Positions 6,575-12,410 of a DNA stretch of 12,410 nt are shown in pieces. Position numbers and translations under genes: made by a program. How positions within the stretch are numbered: position 1 is the stretch's first letter; the number at the start of each line of letters is the position of its first letter. The DNA comes from an uncultured Aliiroseovarius sp. Lineage in GTDB: Bacteria; Pseudomonadota; Alphaproteobacteria; Rhodobacterales; Rhodobacteraceae. The stretch spans positions 1 to 12,410 of the forward strand of contig CALJDH010000219.1 of assembly GCA_938023895.1 (NCBI GenBank), given 5' to 3'. The notes beneath the pieces were generated by a model. It ran no database searches. It was not told where the DNA came from and saw nothing but the letters and a program-made list of their open reading frames with translations.

Positions 6575-9364
6575 ATGAGCTTGTACACCGACTACCTAAA
6601 TGAGATTGAAGCGCGCAAAGGCGAGGGTCTGAACCCCAAGCCGATCGACGACGGCGCACTGGTGGCTGAACTGATCGAACAGATCAAAGACACCGGAAAC
6701 GCTGATCGCGAAGCATCGCTGAACTTCTTTATTTACAACACTCTGCCGGGCACCACGAGTGCTGCTGGCGTCAAGGCGGCCTTCCTGAAAGAGATCATTC
6801 TTGGTCAGGCTTCGGTCGCTGAGATCTCGGCCGAGTTCGCTTTTGAACTGCTGTCGCACATGAAGGGCGGCCCTTCGGTCAAGGTTCTGCTGGACCTTGC
6901 ACTGGGCGATGACGCTGCAATCGCAGCGCAGGCTGCGGAAGTCCTGAAGACTCAGGTGTTCCTCTATGAAGCCGACACCGACCGTCTGGAAGCCGCATAC
7001 AAAGCTGGCAACGCTGTTGCCGCCGATATTCTTGAAAGCTATGCCAAGGCTGAGTTCTTCACCAAGCTGCCGGATGTCGAAGAAGAAATCAAAGTCGTGA
7101 CCTACATTGCCGGCGTGGGCGACATCTCGACCGACCTTCTATCGCCGGGTGCCGAAGCGCACTCGCGCGCTGACCGTGAACTGCACGGCAAATGCATGAT
7201 CACGCCTGAAGCGCAGGTCGAAATTCAAGAGCTGCAGAAACAGCACCCGGACGCACGCGTCATGCTGATCGCTGAAAAAGGCACCATGGGTGTAGGCTCG
7301 TCGCGTATGTCGGGTGTGAACAACGTTGCACTGTGGACTGGTAAGAAAGCCAGCCCCTACGTGCCCTTCATCAACATCGCCCCGGTTGTGGCAGGCACCA
7401 ACGGCATTTCGCCGATCTTCCTGACCACCGTTGGCGTGACCGGCGGCATCGGCATCGATCTGGACAACTGGGTCAAGAAGTTGGACGCCGACGGCAACGT
7501 CGTTCTGGATGAAGATGGTGAAGCCGTTCTGGAAGAGGCCTATTCGGTCGCGACCGGCACCGTCCTGACCATCAACTCGAAAACCAAAACCCTACATGAC
7601 GCAGATGGCAAAGAGCTGAAAAGCGTCGCCGCTGCATTCACCCCGCAGAAGGTCGAGTTCATGAAGGCTGGCGGGTCTTACGCTGTTGTCTTCGGTAAGA
7701 AGCTGCAGACATTCGCTGCCGCCGCTCTGGGGCAGGAATTGAAATCGGCTTACGCACCTTCAAAAGAGATCACCGCAGAAGGCCAAGGATTGACCGCCGT
7801 TGAAAAGATCTTCAACCGCAACGCTTTGGGTACCACCCCCGGCGCGATCCTGCACGCAGGCTCGGACGTGCGCGTTCAGGTGAACGTGGTTGGCTCGCAG
7901 GACACCACCGGTCCGATGACCGCGCAGGAACTGGAAGCCATGGCTGCGACCGTGATCTCTCCGTCGGTGGACGTGGGCTATCAGTCGGGCTGTCACACCG
8001 CGTCGGTGTGGGACAAGAAGGCGCAGGCCAACATTCCCAAGCTGATGAAGTTCATGAACGATTTCGGCCTGATCACCGCGCGTGACCCGAAGGGTGAATA
8101 CCACGCGATGACCGACGTTATTCACAAGGTGCTGAACGACATCACCGTGGATGACTGGGATGTCATCATCGGCGGCGACAGCCACACCCGTATGTCCAAA
8201 GGCGTAGCCTTCGGCGCAGACTCGGGCACCGTGGCGCTGGCGCTGGCAACCGGTGAAGCTTCGATGCCGATCCCGGAATCGGTGAAAGTGACCTTCAAGG
8301 GCAAAATGGCCGAGCATCTGGACTTCCGTGATGTGGTGCACGCCACTCAGGCACAGATGCTGGACCAGCATGGCGACAACGTCTTCCAAGGCCGTGTGAT
8401 CGAAGTGCACATCGGGACGCTGCTGGCTGACCAAGCCTTCACCTTCACCGACTGGACGGCCGAGATGAAGGCGAAAGCCTCGATCTGTATCTCGAACGAC
8501 GAGACGCTGATCGGATCGCTGGAACTGGCTAAATCGCGCATCCAGATCATGATTGACAAAGGCATGGACAACAAAGCCCAGCTGCTGCAAGGCCTGATCA
8601 ACAAGGCGGATGCTCGTATTGCGGACATCAAGTCGGGAACCAACCCGGCCCTGACCCCGGATGAGAACGCCAAGTACTTCGCAGAAGTGGTTGTCGATCT
8701 GAACGCCATTGATGAACCGATGATCGCCGACCCGGACGTGAACAACGAAGACGTGTCCAAGCGCTATACCCACGACACGATCCGTCCGATCTCGTTCTAC
8801 AACGCTGAAAAGCATGTTGATCTGGGCTTTGTCGGCTCGTGCATGGTGCACAAGGGCGATATCAAGATCGTGGCGCAGATGCTGAAGAACCTGGAAAAGG
8901 CAACTGGCAAAGTCGAGTTTAAGGCTCCGCTGGTTGTGGCAGCCCCGACCTACAACATCATCGACGAGTTGAAGGAAGAGGGCGACTGGGAAGTGCTCGA
9001 GAAATACTCGGGCTTTGAATTTGACGACCTGTTTCCGAAACAGAATGCACGCACCGAGTACGAAAACATCCTGTATCTTGAGCGTCCCGGTTGTAACCTT
9101 TGCATGGGGAACCAGGAAAAGGCTGCCAAGGGTGACACCGTTCTGGCCACCTCGACCCGTCTGTTCCAAGGCCGCGTCGTAGGCGACCTGCCCGAGAAGA
9201 AGGGTGAATCGCTGCTGGCCTCGACCCCAGTCGTCGTACTGGCTGCCGTCCTTGGCCGTACGCCCACGCTGGCAGAATACAAGGCCGCTGTTGAAGGCAT
9301 CGATCTGACCAAGTTCGCGCCGCCGCTGGAAATTCCGTCGACCACCAAGTCGGCACATTTCTAA
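6575..9364 (+). CDS. acnB: Bifunctional aconitate hydratase B / 2-methylisocitrate dehydratase
   Basis: A 929-residue cytoplasmic 4Fe-4S enzyme that interconverts citrate and isocitrate in the TCA cycle and can act on 2-methylcitrate intermediates. The AcnB order is clear. An N-terminal HEAT-like helical domain (about 1-160) comes first, followed by the swivel domain containing 'AEKGTMGVGSSRMSGVNN'. The catalytic part has 'VGSQDTTGPMT', 'DVGYQSGCHTASVW' and 'IIGGDSHTRMSKGVAFGADSG' from about 531. Cluster cysteines are Cys756 ('VGSCMVH'), Cys840 and Cys843 ('GCNLCMGNQ'). It is longer than the 865-residue E. coli enzyme. An acidic insertion 'LDADGNVVLDEDGEAVLEEA' and nearby residues (about 304-345), and a lysine-rich linker near 675-700, account for part of the difference. 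ATG 6575 has AGGG 6 nt upstream. It is divergent from sqr and followed by a terminator, so it is probably monocistronic. Confidence 0.97.
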   Translation: MSLYTDYLNEIEARKGEGLNPKPIDDGALVAELIEQIKDTGNADREASLNFFIYNTLPGTTSAAGVKAAFLKEIILGQASVAEISAEFAFELLSHMKGGPSVKVLLDLALGDDAAIAAQAAEVLKTQVFLYEADTDRLEAAYKAGNAVAADILESYAKAEFFTKLPDVEEEIKVVTYIAGVGDISTDLLSPGAEAHSRADRELHGKCMITPEAQVEIQELQKQHPDARVMLIAEKGTMGVGSSRMSGVNNVALWTGKKASPYVPFINIAPVVAGTNGISPIFLTTVGVTGGIGIDLDNWVKKLDADGNVVLDEDGEAVLEEAYSVATGTVLTINSKTKTLHDADGKELKSVAAAFTPQKVEFMKAGGSYAVVFGKKLQTFAAAALGQELKSAYAPSKEITAEGQGLTAVEKIFNRNALGTTPGAILHAGSDVRVQVNVVGSQDTTGPMTAQELEAMAATVISPSVDVGYQSGCHTASVWDKKAQANIPKLMKFMNDFGLITARDPKGEYHAMTDVIHKVLNDITVDDWDVIIGGDSHTRMSKGVAFGADSGTVALALATGEASMPIPESVKVTFKGKMAEHLDFRDVVHATQAQMLDQHGDNVFQGRVIEVHIGTLLADQAFTFTDWTAEMKAKASICISNDETLIGSLELAKSRIQIMIDKGMDNKAQLLQGLINKADARIADIKSGTNPALTPDENAKYFAEVVVDLNAIDEPMIADPDVNNEDVSKRYTHDTIRPISFYNAEKHVDLGFVGSCMVHKGDIKIVAQMLKNLEKATGKVEFKAPLVVAAPTYNIIDELKEEGDWEVLEKYSGFEFDDLFPKQNARTEYENILYLERPGCNLCMGNQEKAAKGDTVLATSTRLFQGRVVGDLPEKKGESLLASTPVVVLAAVLGRTPTLAEYKAAVEGIDLTKFAPPLEIPSTTKSAHF

Positions 9365-9386
9365 GGCCAGCAATGGCAAGACACAG

Positions 9387-9415
9387 AAAGGGCGGGGACA
9401 TTCCCCGCCCTTTTT
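9387..9415 (+). terminator. Rho-independent terminator of acnB
   Basis: Stem GGGCGGGGA (9390-9398) pairs perfectly with TCCCCGCCC (9402-9410) around a CAT loop and is followed by TTTTT. It lies about 25 nt after the acnB stop. Three A residues before the stem pair with the T-tract, giving weaker termination potential on the other strand. Confidence 0.93.
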
Positions 9416-9502
9416 CATTGAGACACTGAGGCTGCGCCGACTTTCCATCCGGCGACCTGCACACAGTTGCTTCGATTGAAGCGCCATGTGAAACTTCAGG
9501 CC

Positions 9503-9865
9503 ATGCACAATGCGAACTTAGTCCTTCGGTTCTTTTTGGAACTCGCGACCTTGGTTGGGGTCAGCGTTTATGCCTGGGGCATAACCGAAGGTGTTTGGCG
9601 CTTCTTCGCGGTTGGCGGAGCCATTGTGCTGCTGGGCGCAATTTGGGCGACATTTGCGGTGCCAGATGATCCCAGTCGATCAGGCAATGCGCCTGTACCG
9701 GTGTCTGGGGCGATCCGTCTCATTCTCGAATGGGCGATATTATTTGGTGGCGCTTGGGCGTTTTACGCTGCGGGGTACACGGGGCTGGGGTTCTGGCTGG
9801 CCGTGCTTACAGTGGTTCACTATTTACTGTGGCCAAGTCGCATTGCATGGCTATTGCAAGGCTAG
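9503..9865 (+). CDS. Small four-helix membrane protein, DUF2568/YrdB-like
   Basis: A 120-residue hydrophobic protein with four likely membrane helices at about 6-25, 32-53, 70-90 and 93-112. A hydrophilic proline-rich loop (54-68) lies between the second and third. 'LVLRFFLELATLVGVSVYAWG', 'GAIWATFAVPDDP' and 'RLILEWAILFGGAWAFYAAGY' follow the pattern of the YrdB/DUF2568 family, whose function is unknown to me. ATG 9503 is preferred although its ribosome-binding site is poor (AGG very close to the start). The frame opens 12 codons earlier at a TTG (9467), and those extra residues are basic and unlike the family. It stands between two terminators and is not clearly in an operon with either neighbour. 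Confidence 0.65.
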   Translation: MHNANLVLRFFLELATLVGVSVYAWGITEGVWRFFAVGGAIVLLGAIWATFAVPDDPSRSGNAPVPVSGAIRLILEWAILFGGAWAFYAAGYTGLGFWLAVLTVVHYLLWPSRIAWLLQG

Positions 9866-9917
9866 GTTTCTCTTGGGAAGTGAGGGCAGCCGCAGACTTC
9901 CACCCCCTAAAACTCAA

Positions 9918-9941
9918 CAGGGCGGGAACTTCCCCGCCCTG
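9918..9941. terminator. Terminator hairpin between convergent genes
   Basis: CAGGGCGGG (9918-9926) pairs with CCCGCCCTG (9933-9941) around a 7-nt loop. On the minus strand it starts 25 nt after the glutamine synthetase-family stop and is followed by a broken U-tract (TTGAGTTTT). On the plus strand it lies downstream of the small membrane-protein gene, with only a weak T-run after it. Confidence 0.7.
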
Positions 9942-9966
9942 CGTCTTTGCAATGCGTACCAAAAGG

Positions 9967-11343
9967 TCACGCGTTCAGCAGCAGATGCTGCCGCTCCCAC
10001 GGCGAGATTTCGCGTTGGTATTCCTCGTTCTCGGCCCACTTGATGTCTGAATAAAGCTTGCAGAATTCTTCGCCCAGAACGGCACGCATCTCTTTCGCCT
10101 CGTCGAACAGTTCCAACGCAGCACGCAGAGAAGCGGGCAGGGGGTCTTGTACCTCCCACACCTCTTTCACGGCTTCGGCGCGCGGCTCGACCTTGTTCAT
10201 CATGCCCAGATAGCCACAGGCCAACGAGGCGGCGATTGAGATATAGGGATTCGCGTCCATCCCGATCACGCGGTTTTCCAAGCGGCGCGCTGCCGAACTG
10301 GAGTGGGGGACGCGCAGGCCGGTGGTGCGGTTGTCGCTGGCCCATTCAAGGTTCGCGGGCGCCGATTGTCCGTCGACGGTGATCCGCCGGAACGAGTTCA
10401 CGTAGGGCGCAAAAAGCGGCACCACATCCATGATGTACTTCTGCGATCCGCCGATGAACCACCGGAACAGGTCCGAGGCTGATCCGTCTTCGTTCGAGAA
10501 GATGTTCTTGCCCGTTTCTGCGTCCACAATCGACTGGTGCACATGCATCGCGCTGCCCGGCTCGTCGCGGATCGGCTTGGCCATGAAGGTGGCGAAGACG
10601 CCATTTTTCAGGGCGGCCTCGCGAATGGTGCGTTTGAACAGGAAGACCTGATCGGCCAGATTGATCGGGTCGCCGTGGTTCAGGTTGATCTCGATCTGAC
10701 CCGCGCCGCCTTCCTGAATGACCGTGTCGATCTCAAGTCCCTGTGCTTCGGCAAAGTCATAGATGGTGTCGATCACCGGCCCGTATTCGTCGACAGCAGA
10801 CATCGAATAGACCTGACGGCTGGCGCCTTTGCGCCCCGTGCGGCCAATCGGCGGCTCGATCGGTTCGTTCGGGTCGTGGTTGGGTTTGGTTAGATAGAAC
10901 TCAAGCTCGGGCGCGATGACAGGTTTCCAGCCCTTCGCCGCGTAAAGGTCGACAACGCGTTTCAACAACCCTCGTGGTGAAATCGCAAGGGCCGAGCCGT
11001 CGCGGTTAAACATGTCGCAGATCACCTGCAGCGTAACATCTTCCGACCACGGCACAGCACAGGCCGTGGACATGTCAGCGCGCAGCACGACATCCCGTTC
11101 TACCCATTGGTTCTCGATTTCCATGTCGACATATTCGCCGGAAATCGTCTGATAAAAGAGCGAAATTGGCAGTGCCAGATCTGTCGCGGGATCAAACTTC
11201 GCGGCTGGCATCGCCTTCCCGCGCGAGGTTCCGACAATGTCGGGGATGATGCACTCCACTTCTTCAATGCGACGCCCATCTGCGTAGGCGACAAAATCAG
11301 CGGACAAATCCTGGGCCCAATCCAAGGGGCGCTTTCGTGACAT
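9967..11343 (-). CDS. Glutamine synthetase-family protein, gamma-glutamylpolyamine synthetase-like
   Basis: A 458-residue cytoplasmic enzyme of the class that ligates glutamate to ammonia or an amine using ATP. A beta-grasp region occupies about 20-105 and the catalytic domain the rest. Active-site motifs are all present: 'APELEFYL' (144-151), 'QEGGAGQIEINLNHGDP' from 210, 'GSAMHVHQS' with His267/His269, 'NSFRR' near 316, 'NRTTGLRVP' from 338 and 'RRLENRVIGMDANPY' from 353. Size and sequence style fit PuuA/SpuI-type enzymes, which gamma-glutamylate putrescine or other amines, better than housekeeping GlnA. I do not see the GlnA adenylylation tyrosine loop. The exact amine is not predictable. 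ATG 11343 has AAGGAGG 5 nt upstream; a TTG just before it would put the start too close to that site. It is divergent from an amino-acid-type binding protein and shares an upstream motif with it, suggesting joint uptake and first catabolic step. Confidence 0.88.
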   Translation of the reverse strand: MSRKRPLDWAQDLSADFVAYADGRRIEEVECIIPDIVGTSRGKAMPAAKFDPATDLALPISLFYQTISGEYVDMEIENQWVERDVVLRADMSTACAVPWSEDVTLQVICDMFNRDGSALAISPRGLLKRVVDLYAAKGWKPVIAPELEFYLTKPNHDPNEPIEPPIGRTGRKGASRQVYSMSAVDEYGPVIDTIYDFAEAQGLEIDTVIQEGGAGQIEINLNHGDPINLADQVFLFKRTIREAALKNGVFATFMAKPIRDEPGSAMHVHQSIVDAETGKNIFSNEDGSASDLFRWFIGGSQKYIMDVVPLFAPYVNSFRRITVDGQSAPANLEWASDNRTTGLRVPHSSSAARRLENRVIGMDANPYISIAASLACGYLGMMNKVEPRAEAVKEVWEVQDPLPASLRAALELFDEAKEMRAVLGEEFCKLYSDIKWAENEEYQREISPWERQHLLLNA

Positions 11344-11401
11344 CAAAACCTCCTTCGGCGTCGGGTGTCATGCGACGCCGGTTTTCATAAAGTAGTTGGT
11401 G

Positions 11402-11419
11402 TTGGATATTTGATCAAAT
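11402..11419 (-). promoter_or_regulatory. Motif copy A upstream of glutamine synthetase-family gene, overlapping a palindrome
   Basis: Read towards the glutamine synthetase gene, 11415-11402 is GATCAAATATCCAA. It matches 13 of 14 positions with the copy before the binding-protein gene. It overlaps the perfect 12-bp palindrome ATTTGATCAAAT at 11408-11419. It lies 58 nt upstream of the ATG at 11343, a usual place for an operator or core promoter. Confidence 0.45.
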
Positions 11420-11491
11420 TATGAGGAAGGTCAATGGGCGTTTCGGCCGGCGCTTTTCGCTCGAACACGTGAACGCTTCGCGTTAGGCTCC

Positions 11492-11505
11492 GATAAAATA
11501 TCCAA
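11492..11505 (+). promoter_or_regulatory. Motif copy B upstream of binding-protein gene
   Basis: GATAAAATATCCAA at 11492-11505 lies 18 nt before the binding-protein ATG. It has the same orientation relative to that gene as copy A has to the glutamine synthetase gene. It contains TAAAAT, which could serve as a -10 element, but I see no good -35 at the right distance. A common regulator of both divergent genes is the inference. Confidence 0.45.
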
Positions 11506-11523
11506 TCTGGGGAGATTTGAGAC

Positions 11524-12339
11524 ATGAAGACATTGATGACGATCCTCTGCGCGTCGCTGGTGGGTAGCGCCGCAATTGCTGCTGACAACTGCGCGGCGGG
11601 CAAGACACTGACCGATGGTGTTTTGACAATTGCGACTGGTAACCCAGCTTATTACCCGTGGGTCATGGATGACGCGCCTGAAAGCAAACAAGGGTTCGAG
11701 GCCGCTGTCGCCTATGCTGTCGCCAATGAAATGGGCTTTGCCGATGATGCCGTCACGTGGGTGCGTACCTCGTTTGACGAAGCGATCCAGCCCGGCGCAA
11801 AGAATTTCGACTTTAACCTGCAGCAGTATTCGATCACGCCCGAACGGGAAGAGACCGTCGATTTCTCGCTGCCCTATTACAGCTCGGCCATGGCCATTCT
11901 GACCACGCAATCGGTGGCCGAGAAGATGGGTGAGCCAACCATGGAAGCCTTGAAAAGCTTGCTTTGGGGGGCGGGAGCTTCGCATACGGGTGCGACCATG
12001 GTGGGTCAGGTAATTGCCCCGGATCAGGACGTGCTGCTGTACAACGACAACACCGACGTGACCGCGGCCCTGCAGGCCAACCAGATCGACGCGGCATTGT
12101 TTGACCTGCCGACCGCGCTGTACCTGTCCGCTGTGGTGGTCGAGAACGGCGCGCTTTTGGGCCAGTTCCCGGCAGATCGCTCGGAAAATCCGGATCAGTT
12201 CGGCCTTCTGATGGCCGATGGCAGCGCCCTGAAACCCTGCGTGGACGAAGCGATCCAAGCCCTGTCGGACAGCGGCGAACTGGCCGAGATCGAAGCCGAG
12301 TGGCTGCAAAGCGCCACCGGCGTTCCGGTCATCCAATAA
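11524..12339 (+). CDS. ABC transporter substrate-binding protein, family 3 (amino-acid type)
   Basis: A 271-residue periplasmic protein that captures a small amine or amino acid for an ABC importer. A Sec signal peptide covers residues 1-19, with likely cleavage in 'SAAIA|AD'. Two-lobe family-3 features follow: 'LTIATGNPAYYPWVMDD' (34-50), 'GFEAAVAYAVANEMG' (57-71), 'QYSITPEREETVDFSLPYY' (101-119), 'DAALFDLPTA' (189-198) and the C-terminal 'SGELAEIEAEWL'. Cys23 and Cys239 in the mature protein could form a disulfide. The lobe 2 loop 'GASHTGATMV' differs from the more usual GVQxGTT of amino-acid binders, so the ligand may be unusual. ATG 11524 has GGAG 9 nt upstream. A probable permease gene starts 17 nt after the stop. 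Divergent pairing with the glutamine synthetase-like gene suggests the ligand is that enzyme's substrate. Confidence 0.88.
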   Translation: MKTLMTILCASLVGSAAIAADNCAAGKTLTDGVLTIATGNPAYYPWVMDDAPESKQGFEAAVAYAVANEMGFADDAVTWVRTSFDEAIQPGAKNFDFNLQQYSITPEREETVDFSLPYYSSAMAILTTQSVAEKMGEPTMEALKSLLWGAGASHTGATMVGQVIAPDQDVLLYNDNTDVTAALQANQIDAALFDLPTALYLSAVVVENGALLGQFPADRSENPDQFGLLMADGSALKPCVDEAIQALSDSGELAEIEAEWLQSATGVPVIQ

Positions 12340-12356
12340 GGCGGACGTCGCACAGA

Positions 12357-12410
12357 ATGACAAAGGCAGACGAAAACCCGGCCATGCCGGGGCGGCGCGC
12401 GCAGTATGAA
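12357..12410 (+). CDS. Start of a gene, probably the ABC transporter permease (runs off right edge)
   Basis: An open frame of 18 codons runs from ATG 12357 to the window end (MTKADENPAMPGRRAQYE). It is hydrophilic and basic, like the cytoplasmic N-terminus of many amino-acid ABC permeases. It follows the binding-protein stop by 17 nt on the same strand, the usual place for a permease gene. No membrane segment is reached, and the ribosome-binding site is weak (GGAC). The assignment rests mainly on position, and the true start could be the internal ATG at codon 10. Confidence 0.5.
   Translation, partial: MTKADENPAMPGRRAQYE

Noticed and set aside
7760..9508. Long minus-strand open frame (582 codons) opposite acnB
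   Set aside because: It is antisense to a certain gene with strong codon bias, runs through the acnB terminator, has no recognisable domain and has an odd residue composition. It is a by-product of GC-rich coding sequence.
11431..12363. Minus-strand open frame (310 codons) opposite the binding-protein gene
   Set aside because: It covers the binding-protein gene and its promoter, with no family features. The plus-strand gene has a signal peptide, a ribosome-binding site and clear domains.

Overview
The window looks like a chromosomal segment of a marine alphaproteobacterium of the Rhodobacteraceae (Roseobacter-like) group. This is inferred from the high GC content, strong G/C third-position bias, GC-rich terminator hairpins, and the gene families present: a human-type sulfide:quinone reductase with a DUF5368-like partner, a long form of AcnB, an XRE-cupin regulator and a PuuA-like glutamine synthetase. 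No database was searched. I see no rRNA, tRNA, CRISPR array, insertion sequence or prophage gene. Gene packing is normal, and most of the non-genic sequence lies in three divergent promoter regions.

Left part (1-3260), minus strand: a probable three-gene operon. An XRE-cupin regulator (3218-2595) is followed 28 nt later by a two-domain FMN/4Fe-4S/FAD 'NADH:flavin oxidoreductase' (2566-602). After a further 95 nt comes the N-terminal 168 codons of an AcsA-like acyl/acetyl-CoA synthetase that runs off the left edge. This resembles a substrate-responsive catabolic unit whose substrate is not evident. A 30-bp near-palindrome sits at the regulator's promoter. Divergent from it is a short cation:proton antiporter without a regulatory domain (3378-4535), ending in a terminator that can serve both strands.

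Middle (4586-9865): a minus-strand pair of a Tat-exported sulfide:quinone oxidoreductase (two catalytic cysteines, human-like type) and a small membrane protein. The gene for the small protein has its ribosome-binding site against the sqr stop codon. Upstream of sqr is an exact ATTC-N8-GAAT element, the form I recall for the sulfide-responsive repressor SqrR of Rhodobacter. Divergent from sqr is acnB (aconitase B, TCA and 2-methylcitrate cycles), with its own promoter-like element and a strong terminator, then a small DUF2568/YrdB-like membrane protein.

Right part (9967-12410): a glutamine synthetase-family enzyme of the gamma-glutamylpolyamine synthetase type (minus strand), divergent from a periplasmic family-3 amino-acid-type binding protein. 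The start of what is probably the ABC permease follows the binding protein. Both divergent genes are preceded by nearly the same 14-nt element, GAT(A/C)AAATATCCAA, in the same orientation relative to each gene. This suggests shared control of uptake and gamma-glutamylation of an amine or amino acid.

I see no clearly new system of many genes. The most rewarding signals are regulatory: the SqrR-type operator, the twin motif between the glutamine synthetase and transporter genes, and the XRE-cupin operator. The sqr/small-membrane-protein pair and the uncharacterised oxidoreductase/ligase operon also deserve attention.
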